Assembly (NCBI RefSeq): GCF_001592875.1
Contig: NZ_LSOF01000002.1
Location: 1-64,000 of the forward strand
From: Pseudomonas sp. BMS12
Lineage (GTDB): Bacteria > Pseudomonadota > Gammaproteobacteria > Pseudomonadales > Pseudomonadaceae
Length of the DNA stretch: 64,000 nt
Direction of reading: 5' to 3'
Shown here: one piece after another, positions 1 through 8,862 of the stretch
Numbering within the stretch: position 1 is the first letter of the stretch
Layout of the letters: every line of letters starts with the position of its first letter
Program-made: the position numbers and the translations under genes
The notes under the pieces: model-generated
Told to the model about the DNA's origin: nothing
Database searches by the model: none
What the model saw: only the letters and a program-made list of their open reading frames with translations

Positions 1-516
1 CCCGTCGAAGTTGCCGGACACTTCGAGGCCAGCCAGCAGCACGTCGGGCGCCTGCCGCGGCGCCGCGGCCTGCAGCTGGCGCGCCAGGCTGCGCGCCTCG
101 TCAGCGCCCTGGGTACAGAGCAGGGCGAACCGCTTGAGGATGTTTTCCGACTGCAGCCGGCAGCCATCGACGAAGGCGTCGAACGTGGCCTCGGCCATGG
201 CGAACGGCCAATCGGGGCCGGCGACGAAACAGGGATTGCTGGCCAGGGTCAGCAGGCCGCGGCAGCGTTCGCCGCGCAGCGCCGCCAGTTCGCTGGCGAG
301 CATGCCGCCGAGCGACCAGCCACCCAGCCAGGTGTCGGCGGGCAGGCGCTCGTCCAGCTCCAGCAGCCAGTCGCGCGGCTCGCCGCGGGTCAGCTCCGGC
401 AGCGGTTCGATCTCCACCTTGAGCGCCGGATCAAGTCCGCGCAGGGCCTCGGCCAGTACCTCCAGCGGCAGGCTACCGAGGCCCCAGCCGGGCAGCAGGA
501 TTAGATGGTCACGCAT
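1..516 (-). CDS. bioH: Pimeloyl-ACP methyl ester carboxylesterase BioH (C-terminus outside window)
   Basis: Alpha/beta hydrolase that removes the methyl ester from pimeloyl-ACP, the last step of pimelate-moiety synthesis for biotin. The reading frame starts at ATG 516 and runs off the left edge after 172 codons, so the C-terminal third with the catalytic Asp and His is not visible. The start reads [15 protein letters not shown], typical of BioH, and the nucleophile elbow GWSLGGM (G-x-S-x-G) is encoded near 318-338. The ATG overlaps the end of bioF by 8 bases (ATGCGTGA), indicating translational coupling in a bioB-bioF-bioH order. The identification rests on the motif and the operon position. 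Confidence 0.93.
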   Translation of the reverse strand, partial: MRDHLILLPGWGLGSLPLEVLAEALRGLDPALKVEIEPLPELTRGEPRDWLLELDERLPADTWLGGWSLGGMLASELAALRGERCRGLLTLASNPCFVAGPDWPFAMAEATFDAFVDGCRLQSENILKRFALLCTQGADEARSLARQLQAAAPRQAPDVLLAGLEVSGNFDG

Positions 517-1678
517 CGCCATTCACCATCGGCCAGCATTCGGCCAAGGCAGCGAGCAGGCGCTCCAGCTGCGCCTCGCTGTGGGTGGCGGAGAGCGTCA
601 CCCGCAGGCGTGCGCTGCCGGCCGGTACGGTCGGCGGGCGGATGGCGCCGACCAGCAGGCCGCGCGCCTTGAGCAGCGCAGAGAGCTGCAGGGCGCGGGC
701 ACTGTCGCCGACCAGGATCGGCTGGATCGGCGTCGGACTGTCCATCAGGCTCAGGCCGATCTCGGCGGCACCCTGGCGGAAGCGTGCAATCAGTTGGTTC
801 AGGTGCTCGCGACGCCAGCCCTCGGTGCGCAGCAGCTGCAGGCTCTTCAGCGTGGCGCAGGCCACCGCCGGTGGCTGGCTGGTGGTGTAGATATAGGGAC
901 GGGCGAACTGGATCAGGGTTTCGATCAGCTCCTCGCTGCCGGCGACGAAGGCGCCGGCGGTGCCGAAGGCCTTGCCCAGGGTACCGACCAGCACCTGCAC
1001 ATCGTCCAGGCCCAAGCCGAAGTGCTCGACGATGCCGCCGCCCGTGGCACCCAGCGGGCCGAAACCATGGGCGTCATCGACCATCACCCAGGTGTCTTTC
1101 CTGCGCGCCTCGGCACACAGCGCCGGCAGGTCGGCCAGGTCGCCGTCCATGCTGAACACGCCGTCGGTGACCACCAGGGTATTGCCCGTGGCTTTCTCCA
1201 GGCGGCTGGCCAGGCTGGCTGCATCGTTGTGCAGGTAGCGCGAGAAGCGCGCGCCGGACAGCAGCCCGGCGTCCAGCAGCGAGGCATGATTGATACGGTC
1301 TTCCAGCACCGTATCGCCCTGCCCGACCAGCGCCGTGACTGCCGCCAGGTTGGCCATGTAGCCGGTGGAAAACAGCAACGCGCGCGGGCGCCCGGTGAAC
1401 TCGGCCAGCGCCTCCTCCAGCTCGTGGTGCGGGGTGCTGTGGCCGATCACCAGGTGCGAGGCGCCGCCACCGACGCCCCATCTTTCCGCGCCGTGGCGCA
1501 TGGCGGCGATCACCTCGGGATGGTTGGCCAGGCCCAGGTAGTCGTTGGAACAGAAGGCCAGCAGCGTCTGGCCGTCGACCTGTACCTCCGGGCCCTGCGG
1601 GCTGGCCAGCAACGGGCGCTGGCGGAACAGATCGGCAGCCTGGCGCTCGGCGAGGCGGGAAGCGAGATCGAAAGACAT
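509..1678 (-). CDS. bioF: 8-amino-7-oxononanoate synthase BioF
   Basis: PLP-dependent enzyme condensing pimeloyl-ACP (or pimeloyl-CoA) with alanine to give 8-amino-7-oxononanoate, the first committed step of the biotin ring pathway. The product is 389 aa, normal for the family. It shows [12 protein letters not shown] near the N-terminus, [17 protein letters not shown] and the PLP-lysine segment [10 protein letters not shown] with Lys236. I chose ATG 1678 (MSFDLASRL) rather than the TTG two codons upstream. It is followed by bioH with an 8-base overlap and preceded by a REP-containing gap after bioB. Nothing looks damaged. Confidence 0.97.
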   Translation of the reverse strand: MSFDLASRLAERQAADLFRQRPLLASPQGPEVQVDGQTLLAFCSNDYLGLANHPEVIAAMRHGAERWGVGGGASHLVIGHSTPHHELEEALAEFTGRPRALLFSTGYMANLAAVTALVGQGDTVLEDRINHASLLDAGLLSGARFSRYLHNDAASLASRLEKATGNTLVVTDGVFSMDGDLADLPALCAEARRKDTWVMVDDAHGFGPLGATGGGIVEHFGLGLDDVQVLVGTLGKAFGTAGAFVAGSEELIETLIQFARPYIYTTSQPPAVACATLKSLQLLRTEGWRREHLNQLIARFRQGAAEIGLSLMDSPTPIQPILVGDSARALQLSALLKARGLLVGAIRPPTVPAGSARLRVTLSATHSEAQLERLLAALAECWPMVNGDA

Positions 1679-1695
1679 GAGCAACCTTGATGGCC

Positions 1696-1786
1696 GTGGG
1701 AGCGATTGCGCGGCATTGCGCTGGGCGGCACCCTCGCCTCAACCGCGATGCTGTCTGGTCATCGCGGCTAAAGCCGCTCCCACAAA
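1696..1786. repeat. REP-type palindromic pair between bioB and bioF
   Basis: A canonical REP end (ATCGCGGCTAAAGCCGCTCC, from 1761) faces a diverged, expanded copy beginning GTGGGAGCG at 1696 and ending CCGCGATG near 1750. The expanded half contains GGCGGCACCC, also seen in the bulged REPs at 29.9 and 36.1 kb. It lies inside the bio operon and could form a hairpin that modulates bioF and bioH relative to bioB. Confidence 0.8.
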
Positions 1787-1796
1787 AGCGTTAGCG

Positions 1797-2852
1797 TCAG
1801 ACGGCGGCGTCGTAGAACAGCTGCGAGTCGCGCTGCTCGACCAGGGCCTGCTCGATGGCGGCCTGGTGCACCTCGTCGGCGTGTTCTTCACGCTCCTCCG
1901 GCTTGATGCCGAGGCGGGCGAACAGCTGCATGTCCTTGTCTGCCTGCGGGTTGGCGGTGGTCAGCAGCTTCTCGCCGTAGAAGATCGAGTTGGCGCCGGC
2001 CATGAAGGCCAGGGCCTGCATCTGCTCGTTCATCTGCTCGCGGCCGGCGGACAGGCGCACATGCGACTTCGGCATCATGATCCGCGCCACGGCCAGGGTG
2101 CGGATGAAGTCGAACGGATCGACGTCCTTCTCCTCGGCCAGCGGCGTGCCCTTCACCTTCACCAGCATGTTGATCGGCACCGACTCCGGATGCTCGGGCA
2201 GGTTGGCCAGCTGGATCAGCAGGCCGGCACGGTCGTCGATCGACTCGCCCATGCCGAGGATGCCACCGGAGCAGATCTTCATCCCCGCCTCGCGCACATA
2301 GGCCAGGGTCTGCAGGCGCTCGCTGTAGGTGCGGGTGGTGATGATGTTGCCGTAGAACTCCGGCGAGGTATCGAGGTTGTGGTTGTAGTAGTCGAGGCCG
2401 GCTTCGGCGAGCGCCTTGGTCTGCTCCTGATCGAGCTTGCCCAGGGTCATGCAGGTTTCCAGGCCGAGCTTCTTCACGCCCTCGACCATCTTCAGCACGT
2501 AGGGCATGTCCTTGGCGGACGGGTGCTTCCACGCCGCGCCCATGCAGAAGCGCGTGGAGCCGATGGCCTTGGCCTCGGCGGCCGCCTCCAGCACCTTCTG
2601 CACTTCCATCAGTTTTTCTTTGTCGAGGCCGGTGTTGTAGTGGCCGGACTGCGGGCAATACTTGCAGTCTTCCGGGCAGGCGCCGGTCTTGATCGACAGC
2701 AGGGTGGAAACCTGCACGCGGTTCGGGTCGAAATGCGCGCGGTGCACGGTCTGCGCCTGGAACAGCAGGTCATTGAACGGCTGCTCGAACAGCGCCCTGA
2801 CCTCGGCGAGGGACCAATCGTGACGGGTGACGGAAGCGGTACTGGCGCTCAT
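1797..2852 (-). CDS. bioB: Biotin synthase BioB
   Basis: Radical-SAM enzyme that inserts sulfur into dethiobiotin. The protein is 351 aa from ATG 2852 ([14 protein letters not shown]), a normal length. The radical-SAM cysteine motif appears as [11 protein letters not shown] (CxxxCxxC), followed by [10 protein letters not shown] and later [10 protein letters not shown] and [11 protein letters not shown], all characteristic of BioB. It heads the minus-strand biotin genes. Its promoter region faces comF, and a BirA-type palindrome at 2918-2950 covers a TTGACA -35-like hexamer on the minus strand, so repression by biotinyl-AMP-loaded BirA is likely. Confidence 0.98.
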   Translation of the reverse strand: MSASTASVTRHDWSLAEVRALFEQPFNDLLFQAQTVHRAHFDPNRVQVSTLLSIKTGACPEDCKYCPQSGHYNTGLDKEKLMEVQKVLEAAAEAKAIGSTRFCMGAAWKHPSAKDMPYVLKMVEGVKKLGLETCMTLGKLDQEQTKALAEAGLDYYNHNLDTSPEFYGNIITTRTYSERLQTLAYVREAGMKICSGGILGMGESIDDRAGLLIQLANLPEHPESVPINMLVKVKGTPLAEEKDVDPFDFIRTLAVARIMMPKSHVRLSAGREQMNEQMQALAFMAGANSIFYGEKLLTTANPQADKDMQLFARLGIKPEEREEHADEVHQAAIEQALVEQRDSQLFYDAAV

Positions 2853-2912
2853 CGGGGTAATCCTTGTTCTAGGCTGTGCAACACGGCTGCCGGCATCGTC
2901 AAGGGAAGGACC

Positions 2913-3647
2913 ATGCACTGTCAACCATCGCGCGATAACTCGGTTTACAAGTGGACAAAAAACAAACAGCCGTGCCTGATCTGTGACGAGCAGAGCGACA
3001 CCGGCGAGGCCCTGTGCAGCGCCTGCGAAGCCGAGCTGCCGTGGCTGAGCGGACACTGCAGCACCTGCGCCCTGCCCTTGCCGAGCGAAGGCCTGCTCTG
3101 CGGCCAGTGCCAGAAACGCCCACCGAGCTTCGCCCGGGTGGAGGTGCCGTGGCGCTATGCCTTCCCGGTCGACAGCCTGATCACTCGCTTCAAGCATCAG
3201 CAACAATGGCCCATGGGACGCCTGCTCGGTGCCTTGTTGTCACATCATCTGCAACACGCCTTCGCCGAAGGCCTGCCGCGCCCGGACCTGCTGCTGCCGG
3301 TGCCGCTGGGGCGCAAGCGTCTGCGCCAGCGCGGCTTCAACCAGGCCGGCATGCTCGCCGGCTGGCTTGCCCGCAGTTTGCAGTTGCCCCTGCAGGAACA
3401 CTGGCTGCTGCGCCCGCGTGAAGGCGCGCACCAGCAGGAACTGGACGCCGCCGCGCGCAAGCGCAACCTGCGTCAGGCCTTCGCCCTGCACGATCGCGCG
3501 CAGGTGGCCGGGCGGCACATAGCGCTGGTCGACGATGTGCTGACCACCGGCGCCACCGCCGAGGCCATCGCGCGCCTGTTGTTGCGAGCAGGGGCAACCC
3601 GGGTGGACATCTATTGTCTGGCCCGTACGCCAAAACCCGGAGACTGA
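2913..3647 (+). CDS. comF: ComF family phosphoribosyltransferase-like protein
   Basis: ComF-family protein, related to competence protein ComFC, with a type I phosphoribosyltransferase fold; the substrate is not established. The 244-aa product has an N-terminal zinc-ribbon with four Cys pairs (CLIC, CSAC, CSTC, CGQC within the first 75 residues) and the PRPP-binding loop [13 protein letters not shown] near the C-terminus. ATG 2913 follows AAGGA with suitable spacing, although the first 13 codons coincide with the putative BirA operator. Divergent bioB/comF organisation is common in Pseudomonas. A cytoplasmic role in DNA uptake is inferred from the family only. Confidence 0.92.
   Translation: MHCQPSRDNSVYKWTKNKQPCLICDEQSDTGEALCSACEAELPWLSGHCSTCALPLPSEGLLCGQCQKRPPSFARVEVPWRYAFPVDSLITRFKHQQQWPMGRLLGALLSHHLQHAFAEGLPRPDLLLPVPLGRKRLRQRGFNQAGMLAGWLARSLQLPLQEHWLLRPREGAHQQELDAAARKRNLRQAFALHDRAQVAGRHIALVDDVLTTGATAEAIARLLLRAGATRVDIYCLARTPKPGD
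2918..2950. promoter_or_regulatory. Putative BirA operator overlapping the bioB promoter and the comF start
   Basis: CTGTCAACC, a 15-nt spacer and GGTTTACAA match the BirA consensus TTGTAAACC-N14/15-GGTTTACAA at 7 of 9 and 9 of 9 positions. On the minus strand the weaker arm contains TTGACA, a perfect -35 hexamer for bioB. The site falls within codons 2-13 of comF, so one sequence serves as operator and coding DNA. Confidence 0.7.
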
Positions 3648-3701
3648 ACCCCCGACGCACAGACGAGAGGGCTACACTGGGCGCCCTGAATGGAGCACCC
3701 C

Positions 3702-4676
3702 ATGAGCCACCCCTTCGCCACCTTGACACCCGACCTGGTCCTCGACGCCGTGGAGAGCATCGGCTACCTCAGCGACGCCCGCGTGCTGGCGCTGAACAGC
3801 TACGAGAACCGCGTCTACCAGGTCGGCATAGAGGATGAGCAACCGCTAATCGCCAAGTTCTACCGCCCCGACCGCTGGAGTGACGAGGCGATCCGCGAGG
3901 AGCACAGCTTCAGCCAGGAGCTGGCCGAGTGCGACGTACCGGTAGTCGCGCCACTGCAGCGCGATGGCGAGAGCCTGTTCGAGCACGCCGGCTTCCGCTT
4001 TGCCCTATTCCCGCGCCGCGGCGGCCGCGCGCCTGAGCCGGGCAACCTCGACCAGCTGTACCGCCTCGGCCAGTTGCTCGGCCGCTTGCACGGCGTGGGT
4101 GCCAGCCGGCCCTTCGCGCACCGCGAGACGCTGGCCGTGGACAACTTCGGCCACGCTTCGCTGGCCACGCTGCTGGAAGGTGGCTTCGTGCCGCGCAGCC
4201 TGCTGCCCGCTTACGAGTCGGTGGCCCGCGACCTGCTGAGACGCCTGGACGAACTGTTCGCCCGCGTGCGCTACACGCCGATCCGCCTGCATGGCGATTG
4301 CCACCCGGGCAACCTGCTGCACCGCGACGACGCCTTCCATATCGTCGACCTCGACGACTGCCGCATGGGCCCGGCCGTGCAGGACCTGTGGATGATGCTG
4401 GCCGGCGACCGCCAGGAGCGTCTCGGCCAGCTCTCCGAGTTGATCGATGGTTACCAGGAATTCCACGACTTCGACGCCCGCGAGCTGCCGCTGATCGAGG
4501 GCCTGCGTGCCCTGCGCCTGCTCCACCACAGCGCCTGGATCGCCCGCCGCTGGGATGACCCGGCGTTCCCGCTGGCCTTCCCCTGGTTCGCCAACGAGCG
4601 CTACTGGGGCGATCAGATCCTGTCGCTGCGCGAGCAGTTGGCGGCGCTGGATGAAGAGCCGTTGCGGTTGTTCTGA
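3702..4676 (+). CDS. srkA: Stress response serine/threonine protein kinase SrkA (YihE family)
   Basis: APH-fold kinase of the SrkA/YihE family, which phosphorylates Ser/Thr proteins and protects against envelope and other stress in E. coli. The product is 324 aa from ATG 3702 (MSHPFATLTPD), the usual length; an in-frame ATG four codons earlier is less likely. The early motif LNSYENRVYQVG, the catalytic loop HGDCHPGN and the metal-binding DLDDC are all present, so the kinase looks active. In E. coli the gene precedes dsbA; here it is followed by an LprI-like secreted protein after about 50 bases. Confidence 0.93.
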   Translation: MSHPFATLTPDLVLDAVESIGYLSDARVLALNSYENRVYQVGIEDEQPLIAKFYRPDRWSDEAIREEHSFSQELAECDVPVVAPLQRDGESLFEHAGFRFALFPRRGGRAPEPGNLDQLYRLGQLLGRLHGVGASRPFAHRETLAVDNFGHASLATLLEGGFVPRSLLPAYESVARDLLRRLDELFARVRYTPIRLHGDCHPGNLLHRDDAFHIVDLDDCRMGPAVQDLWMMLAGDRQERLGQLSELIDGYQEFHDFDARELPLIEGLRALRLLHHSAWIARRWDDPAFPLAFPWFANERYWGDQILSLREQLAALDEEPLRLF

Positions 4677-4725
4677 TCCGGCAGGCAGACTGCTAACGAT
4701 TTCAGCCACTCGACAAGGATCGTCC

Positions 4726-5703
4726 ATGGCCCGCCACACGCTCGCGCTGCTCTGTTTGCTCCCCCTGACCGCCAATGCCGCCAGTTTCGACTGCGCGCAG
4801 GCGAGCCATCCGCTGGAACAGAGCATCTGTGCCGACCCCACGCTAGCGGAAATGGACGAGCGATTAAGCACGACCTTCCGTCGAGCCCGTCAGTTCGGCA
4901 TCGAGGGCGACGACGAACTGCTGAAGGAACAACGCAGTTGGCTACGGGAAACCCGCCAGGCCTGTGCCGCCACATCAGACATCGCGGCCTGCGGTCGCGA
5001 GCACTATGGCTGGCGCCTTCAAGAGCTGGCCTCGCTCCCCCACGCGGTCGAGAGCCTGCCTGAAACCGGTGCGCTGCAGCTTAACGAGGCCTCGGCTCAG
5101 TTCGATTTTTCCCTCGCCCTGGACGAACCCTGCGCCGACACCAGCTGCGAAGGAAGTGGTCGACTTGCCGTGCTGAAAAAAGGTTCGAGCAAGCCATTGC
5201 AGGTCATTGCCCTGCCTGGAGTCTTTCTCTCACGCCGCGCCGATGGCCAACCACTGGTCAACTCGGCACAGCTGTACGCCTATCAGGGGGTCGTCAATGT
5301 GGGTGACTTCAACTTCGATGGTGCCGAAGACTTTGCCGTGCAGAACGGCAATCGTGGCTCCTATGGCGGCCCCAGCTACGACGTATTCCTCTACGAACCC
5401 CGAGTCAGAGCCTTCCGCTATTCCCGCGCGCTGAGCGCCCTGATCGAATCAACGCTCGGGTTCTTCGCCGTAGACGAAAAGGCCAAGCGACTGGAAACCT
5501 TCGCCAAGAGCGGTTGCTGCTGGCACCAGCAGGAGCGCTACAAGGTCACCAACAATCGACCTGTTGCGGTGTGGCGCTTTACCGAAGATGCCACCGTCCA
5601 AGGTGACGTCGTGCTTCTAACCACAGAGGAGCTGATCGACGGCAACTGGCAGGTGACAGAGTCGAAGACGCTGCCCATCAAGGACTATTACGCGACGCCC
5701 TGA
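4726..5703 (+). CDS. Secreted LprI/DUF1311-domain protein
   Basis: The 325-aa protein has a signal peptide ending around ANA-ASFDC and then a DUF1311 (lysozyme-inhibitor LprI N-terminal) domain of about 80 residues: FDCAQASHPLEQSICADP, then a helix with ERLSTTFRRA and paired cysteines. The C-terminal 230 residues form a region with DFNFDGAEDFAVQNGN, a calcium-binding-repeat-like segment, and a CCWHQ motif. It is probably periplasmic. Lysozyme inhibition is only a family association. ATG 4726 follows CAAGGATCGTCC. A 16-bp palindrome lies just past the stop codon. Confidence 0.8.
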   Translation: MARHTLALLCLLPLTANAASFDCAQASHPLEQSICADPTLAEMDERLSTTFRRARQFGIEGDDELLKEQRSWLRETRQACAATSDIAACGREHYGWRLQELASLPHAVESLPETGALQLNEASAQFDFSLALDEPCADTSCEGSGRLAVLKKGSSKPLQVIALPGVFLSRRADGQPLVNSAQLYAYQGVVNVGDFNFDGAEDFAVQNGNRGSYGGPSYDVFLYEPRVRAFRYSRALSALIESTLGFFAVDEKAKRLETFAKSGCCWHQQERYKVTNNRPVAVWRFTEDATVQGDVVLLTTEELIDGNWQVTESKTLPIKDYYATP

Positions 5704-5708
5704 GTGAT

Positions 5709-5724
5709 GTAACGAAGACGTTAC
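5709..5724. other. Perfect 16-bp palindrome after the LprI-like gene
   Basis: GTAACG-AAGA-CGTTAC begins 5 bases after the stop codon at 5703. There is no T-run, so it is not a convincing intrinsic terminator; it may be a transcript-end hairpin or a protein-binding site for rarD. The rest of the 130-base gap shows no other signal. Confidence 0.4.
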
Positions 5725-5833
5725 GGGAATCCTCGTACGTGCACCCTGCGCAAAGCTGATCACACAGACAAACTCCCTGGACCGGCACTAGAATCAGCTG
5801 ACTTTGTTAGCTGCCTAACCACCAAGGAAAACC

Positions 5834-6730
5834 ATGGCCACCGCCCACCCCACTCGGGGTTATACCCTCGGCATTGCCGCCTACATCATCTGGGGCCTGT
5901 TCCCGCTCTACTTCAAAGCCATCCAGGCCGTACCGCCGCTGGAGATCGTGGTGCATCGGGCGCTGTGGTCGGCGCTGTTCGGCATGATCCTGCTGCAACT
6001 GTGGAAACACCCCGGCTGGTGGCGCGAGCTGCGCGACAACCCCAAGCGCCTGGCCGTGCTGACCGGCAGTGGCCTGCTGATCGCCAGCAACTGGCTGGTG
6101 TATGTCTGGGCGGTGAACAACGGCCGCATGCTCGAAGCCAGCCTCGGCTACTACATCAACCCGCTGATCAACGTGCTGCTCGGCATGCTCCTGCTCGGCG
6201 AACGCCTGCGCCGCCTGCAGTGGGTCGCGGTCGGCCTGGCCGCGGTCGGCGTGCTGCAGCAGTTGTGGCAGGTGGGCAGCATCCCCTGGGTGTCACTGGT
6301 GCTGGCGCTGACCTTCGGCTTCTATGGCTTGATCCGCAAGCAGGCGCCGGTTGCTGCGCTGCCTGGGCTGGTAGTGGAAACCTGGCTGCTGCTGCCGGTG
6401 GCCATCGGCTGGTTGCTGCTGCACCCGGCAGCGGTCAGTGCCCAGCCCGGCTTCTGGAGCAGCAGCGAGGCGCTGTGGCTGATTTCCGCCGGCCCGATCA
6501 CCCTGGTGCCGCTGCTGTGCTTCAACGCCGCTGCGCGCCACCTGCCCTACACGACGCTGGGGTTCCTGCAGTACATCGCACCGACCCTGGTGCTGCTGCA
6601 GGCGGTACTGCTGTTCGGCGAGACGCTGGAATCGAGCAAGCTGCTGTCCTTCGTCTGCATCTGGGCCGCACTGTTCATCTACAGCCTGGATATCTGGCTG
6701 GGCATGCGCCGTCGTGGCCAGGCGGCCTGA
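5834..6730 (+). CDS. rarD: EamA-family transporter RarD
   Basis: Inner-membrane permease of the drug/metabolite transporter superfamily, annotated RarD after the chloramphenicol-sensitivity gene; its natural substrate is unknown. The 298-aa sequence begins MATAHPTRGYTLGIAAYIIWG and continues with FPLYFKAIQAVPPLEIVVHR, a RarD signature. About ten hydrophobic segments form two EamA halves. ATG 5834 follows AAGGAAAACC. It is isolated: upstream is a 130-base gap and downstream a kilobase of DnaA-box-rich repeats. Confidence 0.93.
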   Translation: MATAHPTRGYTLGIAAYIIWGLFPLYFKAIQAVPPLEIVVHRALWSALFGMILLQLWKHPGWWRELRDNPKRLAVLTGSGLLIASNWLVYVWAVNNGRMLEASLGYYINPLINVLLGMLLLGERLRRLQWVAVGLAAVGVLQQLWQVGSIPWVSLVLALTFGFYGLIRKQAPVAALPGLVVETWLLLPVAIGWLLLHPAAVSAQPGFWSSSEALWLISAGPITLVPLLCFNAAARHLPYTTLGFLQYIAPTLVLLQAVLLFGETLESSKLLSFVCIWAALFIYSLDIWLGMRRRGQAA

Positions 6731-7100
6731 GCGAAAAAAAAGCGAAACACTGCAAGCCGCGCCGTCTCAGGCGCGGCGCTATTGCTCCAGTGCTTGTCCA
6801 CAGCCTCATCCCCAGACTCTGTGCACAAACGGCAACTGCCTGAACAATTCCTGAGCAAAACGCTGAGGCCTGCAGCAGCAGTGGCCCTGAGCCCGATCCC
6901 CCCAGGCTATCCACAGACCTGCCCCAGCAATCCGGGGATATCCGCCCGCTCTGCACCTGCGCCTTATATCCACATCCGCGGGCAATCGCTCCAGCAACAC
7001 ATCCACAGGCCTTGCGGATATCCACTGCACGCCCCTTCAGCGCCTCACGCTGAACAAAAAACCATCTAGTGCCGCAAAGTGCCGCACTGACTGGGCTGGA

Positions 7101-7353
7101 GCCAGTCATACCGACCTTACCCACAGATTCATCCCCGGACTTTGTGCACAAGCTCAGGCCGCTGACGCTTTTTCAGCCACTGCGCGCCAGGCCACGAATG
7201 ACTAAGGCTATGGCGGCATCCCCCCAGCCTGCCCACAGAGCCATCCACAGTTTTCGGGGATATCCACCGCGCGCGGCAGGCCTCGCAATACGCAGTCGCA
7301 AGCTGCGCAAAAAACCAGCGATCACGCGCAGGCCACGTCGCTCCTGGGCTAGC
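7101..7353 (+). repeat. 253-bp tandem unit, copy 1
   Basis: Runs from GCCAGTCATACC to the equivalent GCCGGTCATACC at 7354. The unit holds TTACCCACAG, the palindrome TTGTGCACAA, CTTTTTCAGCCACTGCGCG, TGCCCACAGAGCCATCCACAG, a GGGGATATCCACCGCGCG block and CTGCGCAAAAAACCAGCGAT. Confidence 0.85.
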
Positions 7354-7606
7354 GCCGGTCATACCGGTGTTGTCCACAGATCCATCCCCGGACTTTGTGC
7401 ACAAGCGACGGCCGCTGGCGCTTTTTCAGCCACTGCGCGCCAGGCCAGGAATGACGGGGGCTATGGCGGCATCCCCCCAGCCTGCCCACAGAGCCATCCA
7501 CAGTTTCCGGGGATATCCACCGCGCGTCGCCTGCCTCACACGCCGCAACCGCAAGCTGCGCAAAAAACCAGCGATCCCGCGCAGACCGCGTCGTACCTAG
7601 GCTAAC
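7354..7606 (+). repeat. 253-bp tandem unit, copy 2
   Basis: Same length and element order as copy 1, with scattered substitutions (TTGTCCACAG for TTACCCACAG, GTTTCC for GTTTTC). A truncated third copy starts at 7607 with GCCGGTCATACC, TTACCCACAG and TGTGCACAA and runs into the gcvR terminator. Confidence 0.85.
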
Positions 7607-7686
7607 GCCGGTCATACCGGCGTTACCCACAGCTTCATCCCCGATCTCTGTGCACAACCAGCAGTGGCCTGTGGATTTTCTGATCA

Positions 7687-7728
7687 GCCAAAGAAAAGCC
7701 CCGGGGCACTAAGCAGTGCGCCGGGGCT
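7687..7728 (-). terminator. Rho-independent terminator of gcvR
   Basis: Stem AGCCCCGG (7697-7704) pairs with CCGGGGCT (7721-7728), extended by inner GCACT/AGTGC. On the minus strand the hairpin is followed by TTTTCTTT. It lies 40 bases past the gcvR stop. Confidence 0.8.
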
Positions 7729-7767
7729 CCCCAGACTATCCACAGCTTCACCCCCACAAACTGGGGA

Positions 7768-8286
7768 TCAATCCTCGCTGCGCAGGTTCAGCTCGACCAT
7801 CAGGTCGTCGGCCAGGTTCTCCAGGCGCTCGCGCAACGCATCCAGTGACAGGCTCAACGGCACCGCCAGCAGCGCCTCGGCATGGAACAGCGGCTCGCTA
7901 CTCATCGGCGCCGGCGCCACCTCGGTGTTGAGGCGCTCCAGGTTGATGCCCAGCTCGGCCAGCAGGCGGGTAATGTCGCGGACGATGCCGGGGCGGTCGT
8001 TGCCGACCAGATCCAGGTGGATGGGCTTCCAGGTGCAGGCCGGCTCGATGCCGCTTTCCGCCACCAGCACGCGGATGCCCTGGGTGTTGAGCTCCTGCAA
8101 GCCCTCGACCAGCTCGTCATACCCCACGGCCGGCACGGCCACCCGCAGGATGCCGGCGAATTGCCCGGCCATGCGCGACATGCGGCTTTCCAGCCAGTTG
8201 CCGCCGTGAGCAGCGATGCACTGGGCGATGCGTTCGACCAAGCCCGGCTGGTCCGGGGCGATGACGGTGAGTACCAGATGATCCAC
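7768..8286 (-). CDS. gcvR: Glycine cleavage system transcriptional repressor-like ACT protein GcvR
   Basis: Small cytoplasmic regulator of 172 aa made of two ACT domains. In E. coli GcvR binds the activator GcvA and blocks glycine-cleavage gene expression when glycine is low. The first ACT domain starts MDHLVLTVIAPDQPGLVERI and the second around residue 90 (IHLDLVGNDRPGIVRDITR). ACT domains bind amino acids as dimers. It begins about 35 bases from the end of a GNAT gene on the same strand, and a strong terminator follows. The symbol is by family resemblance, and direct gcv control in this organism is not shown. Confidence 0.85.
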   Translation of the reverse strand: MDHLVLTVIAPDQPGLVERIAQCIAAHGGNWLESRMSRMAGQFAGILRVAVPAVGYDELVEGLQELNTQGIRVLVAESGIEPACTWKPIHLDLVGNDRPGIVRDITRLLAELGINLERLNTEVAPAPMSSEPLFHAEALLAVPLSLSLDALRERLENLADDLMVELNLRSED

Positions 8287-8322
8287 GGGTGACTCCTTGC
8301 GGCAGTTCGAAAAAGGGGCGCG

Positions 8323-8766
8323 CTAGAGCGCGAGCCAATAGGTATAGAACACCTCATCGCGCACATAGCCAAGCTTTTCGTAGAGCGCCTGGCCGGCGAA
8401 GTTGTCCCGCGCCGTTTCCAGTTGCAGGCCACAGGCGCCACAGGCAACGGCGTGCTCCCTGGCGGCCTGCATCAGCGCCTCGGCCACGCCCTGGCGCCGC
8501 GCCTCGGCGCGCACATAGAGGTCGCTGAGCAACATGGCCGGCGCCAGGTGCAGCGACGCGAAGAAGGGATACAGCTGAACGAAGCCCTGGGCCACGCCGC
8601 CAGCGTCGCGGGCGATGAACAGCGCCGAGTCGCCACGTTCCAGGCGTGCAGTGAGGAAGGCACCGATTTCTGCCGGCGCGCGCGGCACCTGGTAGAAGTC
8701 CAGATAAGCGGCAAACAGGGTACTCAGCTCGGCAAGATCGGCAATCACGGCGCGACTGACAGGCAT
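8323..8766 (-). CDS. GNAT family N-acetyltransferase
   Basis: A 147-aa acetyl-CoA-dependent acetyltransferase of unknown substrate. The central motif A region reads LYVRAEARRQGVAEALMQAA (the acetyl-CoA pyrophosphate loop R/Q-x-x-G-x-A/G), followed by LQLETARDNFAGQALYEKLGY, the usual motif B. I chose ATG 8766 (MPVSRAVIADLAELS), which matches the normal start of the domain; the open frame extends further upstream but overlaps glcB antisense. It lies just upstream of gcvR on the same strand and is divergent from glcB. Confidence 0.88.
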   Translation of the reverse strand: MPVSRAVIADLAELSTLFAAYLDFYQVPRAPAEIGAFLTARLERGDSALFIARDAGGVAQGFVQLYPFFASLHLAPAMLLSDLYVRAEARRQGVAEALMQAAREHAVACGACGLQLETARDNFAGQALYEKLGYVRDEVFYTYWLAL

Positions 8767-8862
8767 GGCGGCTCCAAACACATGAGGGTCCTGCAGTATA
8801 GTCGGGCCCTTGCGGCGATCCGCCGGGCGGCCGCAGTTTGTGACTGATTTTTCCTTTCGAGT

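Larger units (their letters stand above)
6790..7745. repeat. Non-coding array of DnaA-box-like words, about 0.95 kb
   Basis: No convincing gene lies between rarD and gcvR. The interval carries many TCCACA/CCCACA words resembling the DnaA box TTATNCACA with one mismatch: TTGTCCACA at 6794 and 7370, CTATCCACA at 6907 and 7736, ATATCCACA at 6966, TTACCCACA at 7117 and 7623. It also has palindromic TTGTGCACAA at 7142 and 7395, TGTGCACAA at 6820 and 7650, and CATCCACA at 7242 and 7495. Two exact-length 253-bp units sit in the middle, a third starts at 7607 and a diverged copy precedes them. Open frames here are by-products of the repeat. Confidence 0.8.

Noticed and set aside
11-1690. A 559-codon open frame opposite bioF and bioH
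   Set aside because: Antisense frame in GC-rich coding DNA with low-complexity composition; bioF and bioH on the other strand are unambiguous.
7069-7657. Open frames on both strands inside the 253-bp repeats
   Set aside because: They follow the repeat period, lack ribosome sites and show no protein family; treated as non-coding.
7101-7670. CRISPR array
   Set aside because: The units are 253 bp and similar throughout, without short repeats separated by unique spacers.
6790-7745. The DnaA-box-like array as the chromosomal origin oriC
   Set aside because: No rpmH-dnaA-dnaN context, no AT-rich unwinding region and few perfect boxes; a DnaA-binding or repeat locus is a better reading.
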